DNA of 40,092 bases, from the NCBI GenBank assembly GCA_036653735.1, contig JAVVTI010000005.1:1-40092 (forward strand), in the 5' to 3' direction. The DNA comes from CAVCAD01 sp036653735. Its GTDB lineage: Bacteria > Bacillota_I > Bacilli_A > RF39 > UBA660. The translations under genes were made by a program, and so were the position numbers. The notes beneath the pieces are model-generated. The model saw only the letters and a list, made by a program, of their open reading frames with translations, was not told the origin of the DNA and ran no database searches. Below, one piece after another: positions 24,978-32,765 of the stretch (positions within the stretch are counted from its first letter, which is position 1; every line of letters begins with the position of its first letter).

Positions 24978-25439
24978 ATGACTATTAAAAAAATACTTAA
25001 ATTTATATTTATATTATTTACTTGGTTTGTATCATCCTTACTTATTAGGTATGATAGTTCTTACTATAATTCACTATCTATACCTTCTATTGCATTACCA
25101 CCTAGTATAATAAGTATATCATGGGTAATACTATTTATTTTAATAACTATTAGTATATACATAGTAACAAGTAAGACTAATATACTTAAAAACAAAGACT
25201 ATCTATATATATTAATAACTAACTATATTGCATGTCAATCTTTTACTCTAGCATTCTTTAAACTAAGAAGTCCTTTCTTTGCTTTTGTATTAACAGTAAT
25301 AATCTTTATAACAAGTATATATTTATACATAGAGACAAAGAAAATAGATAAGAAGGCTTCTTATTTACTAGTGCCTTATACTTTGTACTCACTATATGCT
25401 CTTATACTTTCTATAGTAGTATTTACTACAAATTTTTAA
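24978..25439 (+). CDS. TspO/MBR family membrane protein
   Basis: A 153-residue protein with five hydrophobic segments. Y-Y-N-S-L-S-I-P-S-I-A-L-P-P-S-I-I matches the first TspO motif (Y-x-x-L-x-x-P-x-x-x-P-P-x-x-x-F), followed by S-W-V-I-L-F, the central F-F-K-L-R-S-P-F-F-A-F and the last-helix segment L-L-V-P-Y-T-L-Y-S-L-Y-A. TspO proteins bind porphyrins and cholesterol-like ligands; conserved Trp residues of the last motifs are replaced here by Leu or Tyr, so ligand handling may differ. AAAGGAG precedes the ATG. Its 3' end overlaps the end of the convergent pseudouridine synthase gene by 14 bp. Confidence 0.75.
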   Translation: MTIKKILKFIFILFTWFVSSLLIRYDSSYYNSLSIPSIALPPSIISISWVILFILITISIYIVTSKTNILKNKDYLYILITNYIACQSFTLAFFKLRSPFFAFVLTVIIFITSIYLYIETKKIDKKASYLLVPYTLYSLYALILSIVVFTTNF

Positions 25440-26328
25440 ACTTATCTAAAATATCATTAAATTCCTTAGGTAAAGGACTTACAAATTCCATTACTTTACC
25501 TGTAATAGGATGCTCAAAAGATAAATAATAAGCATGTAACATTTGTCCATAGTCATTAATAACTCTCTTACCATAAACTTTATCATTAATAATACTATGG
25601 CCTATAAAATTCATGTGTACTCTTATTTGATGAGTTCTTCCAGTTTCTAGACTTAGTTCTAAAAAAGTACTATTCTTATACCTATCAAGTACTATAAAGT
25701 TAGTAACAGCTTTTTTAGAGTTAACTTCTGTTACACACATCTTCTTTCTATCAAGTTTACTTCTACCTATAGGAGCATCTATCTTACCTGTATTTTCATT
25801 AATAACTCCATCAGCTAAAGCTTTATATTTTCTTTTAATAGTTTTATTTTTAAATCCACTAGCAAGTATATTATGTACCTTATCTGTTTTAGCTATAACT
25901 AAAATACCAGATGTATCTTTATCTATTCTATGAACTATTCCTGGTCTAAACTCTCCTCCTACTTTACTAAGAGTCTTAGAATGATGTATTAAAGCATTAA
26001 CTAGTGTATTACTATAATTTCCAGGTGCTGGGTGTACTACCATTCCACTTTTCTTATCAACTACTATTAAATACTCATCTTCATATAGTATATTAATATC
26101 TATATTCTGTGGTAAAACACTAGTATTTTCTTCTAAGTTATTAATAGTAATTACATCATTCATTTTAAGAATATAGCCTTGTTTTACTTTAATATCATTA
26201 ACTAATATATCACCATTTTTAAGATGTTTTAAAATCTTACTCCTAGTAATTAATAACTTATCACATAAATAAACATCAGTTCTTATTAAGTCTTTTTCTT
26301 CTATTATTTTTATTTCCATTTTCTTCAT
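25426..26328 (-). CDS. RluD-type 23S rRNA pseudouridine synthase
   Basis: A 300-residue RNA-modifying enzyme. An S4-like RNA-binding domain (about 15-70) is followed by the RluA/RluD catalytic domain with H-R-I-D136-K-D-T-S-G, where Asp136 is the nucleophile, and the downstream R-T-H-Q-I-R-V-H motif. Length and motifs are those of an active enzyme; members usually act on 23S rRNA helix 69, but the exact uridines cannot be read. It overlaps lspA by 4 bp, the common lspA-rluD coupling of Firmicutes. Confidence 0.93.
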   Translation of the reverse strand: MKKMEIKIIEEKDLIRTDVYLCDKLLITRSKILKHLKNGDILVNDIKVKQGYILKMNDVITINNLEENTSVLPQNIDINILYEDEYLIVVDKKSGMVVHPAPGNYSNTLVNALIHHSKTLSKVGGEFRPGIVHRIDKDTSGILVIAKTDKVHNILASGFKNKTIKRKYKALADGVINENTGKIDAPIGRSKLDRKKMCVTEVNSKKAVTNFIVLDRYKNSTFLELSLETGRTHQIRVHMNFIGHSIINDKVYGKRVINDYGQMLHAYYLSFEHPITGKVMEFVSPLPKEFNDILDKFKNL

Positions 26329-26807
26329 CCTTTACTTATCTCATAAACTAAATATATAGCACCAAATACTAAAAATATATCTGCTACATTAAATATAGGT
26401 GCATTATAACTTCCAATTTGAAATGATATAAAATCTCTTACGTAACCAAAATATATCCTATCAATTAAGTTTCCTATTAGACCACCTATAATAAAAGAAA
26501 GAGGCAAACATACTCTTTTATTATTATTCTTTATATACTTAAGACTCTCTATAATTAAATATATTAGCATAATAAGAGATATTACTATTAAAAACCATAG
26601 TTTTCCTTGTAATATAGAAAAAGCAGCTCCATTATTAATAGTAAATACCAAGTATAGAAAATTCTTTATTACACATATTTCATCAATCATATTAGTAGAT
26701 GCTATAATCTTTAATACTTGATCAAAAAATACAATAAACAAGGATATAATACTATATTTTAAAACATTCTTTCTCATGTACCTATTATAATTAAAATTTA
26801 CTAACAT
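26325..26807 (-). CDS. lspA: Lipoprotein signal peptidase LspA
   Basis: A 160-residue aspartic protease of the membrane that removes signal peptides from prolipoproteins. Four hydrophobic helices are present; the motifs N-N-G-A-A-F-S, G-N-L-I-D-R, V-R-D125-F and N-V-A-D143 provide the two catalytic Asp. The start is uncertain: the ATG at 26807 has no ribosome-binding site, while M11 (26777, M-R-K-N-V-L-K-Y-S) follows a weak AGG and gives the more usual N-terminus. Second gene after sigG and a YlmC-like gene. Confidence 0.93.
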   Translation of the reverse strand: MLVNFNYNRYMRKNVLKYSIISLFIVFFDQVLKIIASTNMIDEICVIKNFLYLVFTINNGAAFSILQGKLWFLIVISLIMLIYLIIESLKYIKNNNKRVCLPLSFIIGGLIGNLIDRIYFGYVRDFISFQIGSYNAPIFNVADIFLVFGAIYLVYEISKG

Positions 26808-26808
26808 A

Positions 26809-27039
26809 TCAAGTTAAATCAACTAATATAACATCTTCTCCTATTTTCTTAATATGACTAAAATCTATACTAACGATATTTTCACTATTAAAAATGCCCT
26901 TTAAAAACTTACTTCTTTCTATTACAAACTTAAATATCTTACCATCAATTACATTTATTTCTACATCAATAATTTTTCCTATCTTACTTCCATCTTTTAT
27001 ATTAATAATATCTTTCTTTTGTATATCAGATAATTGCAT
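26809..27039 (-). CDS. YlmC/YmxH-type PRC-barrel protein
   Basis: A 76-residue protein beginning MQLSDIQKKDIINIKDG. The pattern D-I-I-N-I-K-D-G-S-K-I-G-K-I-I-D-V-E-I-N and the closing I-S-x-I-G-E-D-V-I-L-V-D fit the YlmC/YmxH family of PRC-barrel proteins, often found next to sigG in Clostridia and linked to sporulation. I chose the ATG at 27037-27039 because AAGGGG stands six bases upstream; a longer in-frame extension upstream would run far into sigG. Confidence 0.8.
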   Translation of the reverse strand: MQLSDIQKKDIINIKDGSKIGKIIDVEINVIDGKIFKFVIERSKFLKGIFNSENIVSIDFSHIKKIGEDVILVDLT

Positions 27040-27064
27040 ATGTGTCCCCTTTATAAAGTATATG

Positions 27065-27838
27065 CTACTTAATAAGTCTTCTAACATTATTGATAGCAGT
27101 TTTTTCAATTCTAGATACTTGTGCTTGAGATATATCAATATCAGATGCTATCTCACTTTGAGTCTTACCAACAATATATCTTTCTATTAATACTCTTCTT
27201 TCTCTTTCTTTTATCTTAAGTAAAGCTTTCTTCATACTCATAAGTTCATCCTTATTATATCTTTCCTTCTTATCTTCAAGCTGATCAAGTAAATATATAG
27301 TATCTCCTCCATCATTATATATAGGATCAAATATACTCATAGGTTCATTAAGAGAAAGAAGAGCTAGAGATACATCATATTCAGTTATAGAGAAATGTCT
27401 AGCTATTTCACTACTACTTGGTTCTCTACCATTTTCTAGTATGAATTCATCCTTATAAGAAAGAATCTTATAAGCACTTTCTTTAATACTTCTACTTATT
27501 CTAACACTATTATTATCTCTTACATATCTCTTTATTTCTCCTAGAATCATTGGTACTGCATATGTAGAGAACTTTACCTCATGTGCTAAATCAAAATTAT
27601 CTATTGCTTTTATAAGACCTATACATCCTATTTGAAATAGATCATCTAGATTATCACTCTTACCCATAAAACGTCTTAGAATACTTAAAACTAACTTTAG
27701 GTTTCCATTAACAAGTAATTCTTTAGCATAAACATCACCACTTTGATATCTAATAAATAACTTATTCATTTCATCACTACTTAGTACTTTAATTTCACTA
27801 GTATTAATACCTGTTATTACAACTTTATTTCTTGCCAT
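27065..27838 (-). CDS. sigG: Sigma-G, late forespore sigma factor
   Basis: A 257-residue sigma-70 family protein. The N-terminus M-A-R-N-K-V and the order of motifs follow Bacillus sigma-G: G-N-L-K-L-V-L-S-I-L-R-R-F, D-D-L-F-Q-I-G-C-I-G-L-I-K-A-I-D-N-F-D (region 2), F-S-T-Y-A-V-P-M-I-L-G-E-I-K-R-Y, F-D-P-I-Y-N-D-G-G-D (region 3), and the C-terminal helix-turn-helix D-I-S-Q-A-Q-V-S-R-I-E-K. It would direct RNA polymerase to forespore genes after engulfment. GAAGGAG precedes the ATG. A TGTATA element upstream could be part of a sigma-F/sigma-G promoter, but I do not call it. It is followed by the YlmC-like gene, lspA and the pseudouridine synthase. Confidence 0.95.
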   Translation of the reverse strand: MARNKVVITGINTSEIKVLSSDEMNKLFIRYQSGDVYAKELLVNGNLKLVLSILRRFMGKSDNLDDLFQIGCIGLIKAIDNFDLAHEVKFSTYAVPMILGEIKRYVRDNNSVRISRSIKESAYKILSYKDEFILENGREPSSSEIARHFSITEYDVSLALLSLNEPMSIFDPIYNDGGDTIYLLDQLEDKKERYNKDELMSMKKALLKIKERERRVLIERYIVGKTQSEIASDIDISQAQVSRIEKTAINNVRRLIK

Positions 27839-27925
27839 AAAATTATTCTCCTTCTATATATATTGATTAATACTCTTTTTATTTATACAAAATAAGTGTA
27901 TAATCAATTAATAAGGAGAATACTT

Positions 27926-28582
27926 ATGTTATTAAAAGATAAGATAGAATTACCAAAATATTCACTAAGAGAGGAGATTATTAATTCGTGTTCACATGGA
28001 TTAGGCTCTATACTCTCTATTATAGGTCTTATATTACTACTAATAAAAACAGTGGGGTCTCATAATACTATTGGTATAGTATGCTGCTGTATATATGCCT
28101 TAAGTTTAATAGTTCTTTACTCATGCTCTTGCTTGTATCATGGTCTTAAGCATAATAATGGTAAGCGTGTACTAAGAATAATTGACCACTGTAGTATATA
28201 TTTATTAATAGCGGGTACTTATACACCATATACTCTTTTAACACTAAAGGGGAGCTTAGGATTAACTTTATTTATAATAGTATGGTCTATAGCAGTTTTA
28301 GGAATAGTACTGAATGCTGTAGACTTAAAGAAGTTTAAACTATTTTCTATAATATCATATATATCTGCTGGATGGGTTATTATATTTGCACTTCCACCTA
28401 TAAAAAATGCATTACCTAAAGAAGGATTAATTCTTTTAGTAATAGGAGGAATACTTTATACCATAGGAGGACTCATATATGCTTTAGCTAAGAAATATAA
28501 ATACTCACACTCTATATTTCATATATTTGTTCTTATAGCATCAATTCTACATTTTCTATCTATATATTTTTATGTAATATAA
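27926..28582 (+). CDS. Hemolysin III/PAQR family membrane protein
   Basis: A 218-residue protein with about seven helices. The PAQR/YqfA hallmarks are visible: S-H-G-L-G near the start, Y-H-G-L-K, I-D-H-C-S-I-Y-L-L-I-A-G-T-Y-T-P-Y in the middle and S-I-F-H-I-F-V-L at the C-terminus; the His and Asp residues form a metal-binding site in characterised relatives. The actual haemolytic role is doubtful; some family members are membrane-associated hydrolases. I chose the ATG at 27926 because AAGGAG stands eight bases ahead. It is divergent from sigG across about 90 bp, and a perfect TATAAT lies in that gap. Confidence 0.85.
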   Translation: MLLKDKIELPKYSLREEIINSCSHGLGSILSIIGLILLLIKTVGSHNTIGIVCCCIYALSLIVLYSCSCLYHGLKHNNGKRVLRIIDHCSIYLLIAGTYTPYTLLTLKGSLGLTLFIIVWSIAVLGIVLNAVDLKKFKLFSIISYISAGWVIIFALPPIKNALPKEGLILLVIGGILYTIGGLIYALAKKYKYSHSIFHIFVLIASILHFLSIYFYVI

Positions 28583-28592
28583 AAAGAATATA

Positions 28593-28629
28593 AAAAAACT
28601 TCTTAAGGCATTGCCTCAAGAAGTTTTTT
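28593..28629. terminator. Terminator between the hemolysin-III and zinc-ribbon genes
   Basis: A6-CTTCTT (28593-28604) pairs with AAGAAG-T6 (28618-28629), extended inward by AGGCA/TGCCT with one mismatch. A and T tracts on the two sides make it usable by both convergent genes. Confidence 0.85.
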
Positions 28630-28634
28630 AGATA

Positions 28635-28802
28635 TTAATATCTACTTCCGCTATTTCTTTTTTCTGCTTTTCTCTTATCTCTACATTCTTTACAACGAGC
28701 TGGTTCATTTTCAAAACCATGATCCTTATAAAATTGTTGTTCATTAACAGTAAAAGTAAATTCGTTACCACAATCTTTACAGATTATTTTCTTATCTTCC
28801 AT
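28635..28802 (-). CDS. Small zinc-ribbon protein
   Basis: A 55-residue protein with two Cys pairs, C8-x-x-C11 and C37-x-x-C40, and a basic C-terminus (R-D-K-R-K-A-E-K-R). Between the pairs stands G-N-E-F-T-F-T-V-N-E-Q-Q-F-Y, then A-R-C-K-E-C-R, which is the pattern of the small 'probable zinc-binding domain' proteins common in Firmicutes. Such proteins are thought to bind nucleic acid or ribosomes, without an assigned role. AAAGGAAATATT precedes the ATG, and this ribosome-binding site can pair with an upstream copy of its complement. It is too short to stand out as an ordinary long reading frame. Confidence 0.85.
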   Translation of the reverse strand: MEDKKIICKDCGNEFTFTVNEQQFYKDHGFENEPARCKECRDKRKAEKRNSGSRY

Positions 28803-28803
28803 A

Positions 28804-28857
28804 ATATTTCCTTTCTAATCTAATTTAATATTCTAACTACTTCGAAAAAGGAAATAT
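28804..28857 (-). promoter_or_regulatory. 5'-UTR inverted repeat sequestering a ribosome-binding site
   Basis: ATATTTCCTTT (28804-28814) and AAAGGAAATAT (28847-28857) are perfect 11-bp complements with 32 bases between. In the mRNA of the zinc-ribbon gene the second arm contains the ribosome-binding site, directly before the start codon. Pairing would block initiation, so the leader may act as a thermosensor or be opened by a protein. Confidence 0.5.
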
Positions 28858-28882
28858 GAACTATATAAATTAAACTAAGTGA

Positions 28883-28911
28883 ATTATAACACATCATTTA
28901 TCAAATGTAAA
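28883..28911 (-). promoter_or_regulatory. Promoter of the zinc-ribbon gene
   Basis: On the minus strand TTTACA (28906-28911), a 17-base spacer and TATAAT (28883-28888). Transcription from here would give a leader of about 75 bases that includes the inverted repeat over the ribosome-binding site. Confidence 0.6.
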
Positions 28912-28991
28912 TACAATTGACTACTAAATGTATTGTTTTTCATTTATAGTATATGTCATAAATAAAAACTTTATACAAAAATAATTATTTG

Positions 28992-29768
28992 TTATTTAAG
29001 TTTAGTAACATCATCACTATGTATTACCCTTTGTTTAATAGTTATTAGAGTGTCATTAAGTCTTTCTTCTACTCCATTAAGTAAGCATGTTTTGTGTAGC
29101 TTAAGAGATTTCTGTACTGTTTTATAAGTATATAAATCATTTCTAAGAATACTTAGCTCTTGCTCACTTTTAGTAGGATCTTTAAGTTGATTCTCTACTT
29201 TTTCTATGTATGCATCATTCTCTAATTGAGATGATACTATCTCTCCTATGTAATAGCTAATTTTCATATTACCACTAAACATACCAAGTAAATTATTAAG
29301 AGAAACAATTAACTCTTCATTACTTAAAGTACCACTAGAATAAGATTCTATTATATTCTTAAGCACGTTTTTAGGATTATTTATAGCATAGCTTTCATGA
29401 AATTCTAAAGCAAGTAAACATCCGCCTTTATTATTTCTTAAAATAGTATCTTTTTTAATGCCTTCAGTAATAGCTGCTTTTCTAGCTTCTAGAAGTTCTA
29501 CTTTTATTTCTTTAGCTCTATCACTATCTTCTTCTTTTCTAGAAATAAGATCTTCTTGCTCTTTTAATAATTTCTTTACACTTTCACTAGTATAGTTACA
29601 ATCATCCATTCTATCTTCAAAATATTCAATAGCATCATCAAAATAACCTATGTAAGTATCAAAGTCAAGTGGTCTTTCACTATGATTTAAATCAATTCCT
29701 TCATTTTCATCAGGAACATTAGGTATAATATTATAAACTAAATTCAAATCATTTTGTATTTCATCCAT
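28992..29768 (-). CDS. Soluble coiled-coil protein, shorter paralogue of the 30-32.7 kb protein
   Basis: A 258-residue protein, acidic and helical with no membrane segment. Residues about 90-255 are homologous to residues about 212-372 of the large protein encoded at 30026-32763. Shared signposts in the same order: G-G-C-L-L-A-L-E-F versus S-G-C-L-I-A-T-E-F, then I-I-E-S-Y-S-S-G-T versus I-I-S-S-Y-S-N-G-T, then L-R-N-D-L-Y-T-Y-K-T versus L-R-N-N-L-Y-I-Y-K-A, then C-L-L-N-G versus C-I-L-N-G. The two conserved Cys may be functional. The family is unknown to me. It is the last gene of the operon, 13 bp after the DUF1292 gene, with a good AAGGAG site. Confidence 0.75.
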   Translation of the reverse strand: MDEIQNDLNLVYNIIPNVPDENEGIDLNHSERPLDFDTYIGYFDDAIEYFEDRMDDCNYTSESVKKLLKEQEDLISRKEEDSDRAKEIKVELLEARKAAITEGIKKDTILRNNKGGCLLALEFHESYAINNPKNVLKNIIESYSSGTLSNEELIVSLNNLLGMFSGNMKISYYIGEIVSSQLENDAYIEKVENQLKDPTKSEQELSILRNDLYTYKTVQKSLKLHKTCLLNGVEERLNDTLITIKQRVIHSDDVTKLK

Positions 29769-29780
29769 TTATTGCTCCTT

Positions 29781-30026
29781 CTAGTTTTCAGTCTTTTCTA
29801 AATGTTTATATATTGCTTTTATTGTATCAGGATCACTAACATTTTCTACGAATGTCTTATCATTTTCTATTTCTTCTTGTAATAATACTACATTTTTTGT
29901 TAATTCATCATTTTCTTTTACTTCACAAGCAAGAAAATAAGTAATTCCCTTATATAATATCTGTCTTATGATAATATAATTCTTTCCATCATCCAACTCT
30001 AGAATTTTATTAGTTTTATTTTCCAT
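29781..30026 (-). CDS. DUF1292-type small protein
   Basis: An 81-residue acidic protein beginning MENKTNKILELDDGKNYIII. D-D-G-K-N-Y-I-I-I-R-Q-I-L-Y-K-G-I-T-Y-F-L-A aligns with the first half of the DUF1292 protein at 13246-13488 (E-D-N-K-D-Y-I-I-V-D-E-I). Its ATG shares the A of the preceding gene's TAA (TAATG), so translation is coupled to the large membrane protein. Role unknown; the repeated association with single-pass membrane proteins suggests a cytoplasmic partner. Confidence 0.75.
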   Translation of the reverse strand: MENKTNKILELDDGKNYIIIRQILYKGITYFLACEVKENDELTKNVVLLQEEIENDKTFVENVSDPDTIKAIYKHLEKTEN

Positions 30027-32763
30027 TATCTTCCTCCCATAGTTGGAGCATCTACTAGACCCATATCATCATATATATCTGCTGCTCCAGCAGGTTTCTG
30101 TACTGTATCTACAAACGACTCATTAAACATGTCATCTACAGCATTATTTAAATTATTTTCTTCAACTGGTGGCAAAACTACATTTTCAATATTAGTAACT
30201 CCTCCACCTGCAGGTATTTCAACCTTTGCAGCTTCATCGATTTCAGCTTGAACTTTTGCAGCATAAGTTTCTGCAAGTGAACTTAAAATTCTATCAAACT
30301 CTAATGCATTAACTTCATAATAAATATTACCATTTGCATCTATTTTAGTAACTACAGGGCAAGAACCATATATTTTTCCATTAACATCTATAAAGTTACC
30401 TTTATCAAAAAATACACTCACTTCTTCTCCACTAGGTAATTTAATTACTTTACTCATTCCCTCTAAACCATTATTATATCCTTCTTGGAATACATAAGAA
30501 CCAGGAGAAGCTATAGGATTTTCTATATCTTCATTTTTCTTTTCTTCTTCAGGTTTTTCTTCAGGTTTTTCTTCTGGTTTTTCTTCAGGTTTTGGAGTAG
30601 GAGTCACAGGAACATCTGGAATATCTGGTTTAACATTTCCTCCATTGCCTCCTCCGTTATTTGTGATTTCCTCTTTAACATATGGTTCTTTAATAAATTC
30701 ACTCTCTACATATTTATAATCAGGCATATTTACATCTTCAGCTTTTAACTTATTAATATCACCTAAACCACTATGTAACAACAAGAACGAAACAGCTGCT
30801 AAAGTCATAAGAATTATTCTCTGTTTATTTCTATTCCAAAAATTTTGTACTTTTTGTTTAAGACTTAGTGGTGCATCTTTAATACCCGTAACTTCTCTCT
30901 TTTTTCCTTTATTTAAATTAATATCATCTAAAACCGCTAAGGCTTCTTTTTTTTCTTCTGGAGTAAGACTTAAATTCTCGGTATCTAGGTAAGCATCAAA
31001 TTCATTTGGCTTGCTAGTATAATTATTGTTTTCTTCTTGATTATTTTCTTCTTGATTCCATGGTAAGTCAGAGGTTTTTACTTGCTCAGCATCCNNNNNN
31101 NNNNNNNNNNNNNNNNNNNNNNNNNNNNNNNNNNNNNNNNNNNNNNNNNNNNNNNNNNNNNNNNNNNNNNNNNNNNNNNNNNNNNNNNNNNNNNATTATT
31201 TTCTTCTTGATTCCATGGTAAGTCAGAGGTTTTTACTTGCTCAGCATCCACATATGGTATATAAGATTCTTCTTGTTCAAGTTTATTTTCTTCTTGATTA
31301 TTTTCTGTACCAATAAAAGGTGGAACTGGTAATTCTTCTTCAACTGGTTTATTACCTAACAAATCATCATTAAAATTCTTTATGTTTTCACTAGTAGTTG
31401 GAATGCTCTGAGTATTATTAGGTATATCATTAACTATTTTATCATTAACTTTATGCTCTAAATCACCATTATTTAAAGTATAATATTCATTTGGCTTATT
31501 ATAAACAGGAATTGGAGTTACAACACCGCTATGAACTCTGCTGTCATCTAACTCATTAAAGTTAAATCCATCTATATTATTTTGTCTATTAGGAGTATTA
31601 TCTACTGATACTTCAGGATTTAAATTAACTCCAGGAGTATGCCTAAGAACATTTGTATTATCAAGATTATTAACTCTTGCTTCTACTTTAGTTATAACTT
31701 CATTAAGTTTACTTGTTATACCATTAAGTATACAAGTTTCTTGTAAATTAAGAGCCTTTTCTGTAGCCTTATAGATATATAAATTATTTCTTAGAACTTC
31801 TATTTCACTAGAAGTCTTAGTAGTATCATTTAACTGTGATTCAGTTCTACTTATAAAAATATTATTATATAACTGTGACGCTTCTATTTCATCTAAATTG
31901 TTGTATATTTGTAAATCTCCATTAAATATATCTCTTAAACCATTTAATGAACCTAATAATTGCACATCATCAATAGTACCATTACTATATGATGATATAA
32001 TACTTTGTAACTCTGCCTTAGGATTTATAGAGTTATACGCATCATTAAACTCAGTAGCAATTAAACAACCACTAACATTATCCCTTATCTTAGTATTTGC
32101 CTCTTTTGCTTCATTAATTGCCTTTTCTTTAGCAGAAGTAAGTTTCTCATTAATACTTTCTACTTCATTATTGCTTTTTATAATATCCTCATTATAAGTA
32201 ATTAATTCTTGCCTACTTCTCTTAATTATTTCATCATTAGAAGTAATTAATTTATTAACAGTTTCTTGTTTCTTATCAATTTCTTCAACTTCCTTAACGT
32301 GATCTATATCATTAAAAGCTTTAGCTCTGCCTATAAAAGTAGTATGAACTGCTTTTATAGACTTATAATTATCAGATAAACTATTATAATTTTCATTTTC
32401 AATAAGAGAATCTTCTATTTCTTTTGTAACTCTTTCTATATCTTTTTTCTTGTTTTCTATCTCTTTAACAATTACTTCTAGTCTCTTTTCATAGTTTTCT
32501 ACTTCACTACTAGTATAACTACTTTGCTTTATTTTTTCTTCCAAACCATCTATAGTTGCATTATAAAGTGAAATAATATCTTTTAAACTAACAGGATCTT
32601 CTTCTGGAGTATTAACATCTAGTGTTCCATCTAAATTAGGTAATGAATTAACTAAATCCTCTAAATTCCCAAGCACATCTTCATTTATTGTTGGATTAGC
32701 ATTTGTAGCATTAGGCATAACACCTAATATATTATTTAAATCATTAATTAAATCTTGATTCAT
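30026..32763 (-). CDS. Large coiled-coil membrane protein, one gene split by an artificial gap
   Basis: Reading inward from both sides of the N-gap gives the same frame. Removing the 100 N and one copy of the 55-bp duplication leaves 2,583 bp, exactly 861 codons, with no stop: an 860-residue protein. The start (GGAGGT six bases upstream) is at 32763. Residues about 64-225 are coiled coil, and about 212-372 match the paralogue at 28992-29768. A low-complexity linker with E-E-N-N repeats follows (about 373-545), then a basic segment and one transmembrane helix near 598-615 (R-I-I-L-M-T-L-A-A-V-S-F-L-L-L). Outside lie a P-E-E-K repeat region (about 660-690) and an acidic C-terminal part. The large cytoplasmic coiled coil with a small external domain suggests a scaffold or trans-envelope link. 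Family unknown. Confidence 0.75.
31040..31249. other. 100-N scaffold gap flanked by an exact 55-bp duplication
   Basis: Positions 31095-31194 are exactly 100 N. The 55 bp before the gap (31040-31094) are identical to the 55 bp after it (31195-31249). This is what overlapping contig ends joined by a default spacer look like (overlap length equal to a typical assembly k-mer). Taking the N literally shifts the frame and falsely splits one gene into two. Confidence 0.85.
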
Positions 32764-32765
32764 AA

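Noticed and set aside
31095..31194. Treating the N-gap as real sequence, giving a 561-residue protein that ends just past the gap
   Set aside because: The last codons after the gap come from a frame shifted by the 100 N; the flanking 55-bp duplication and the continuous frame after collapsing show a single longer gene.
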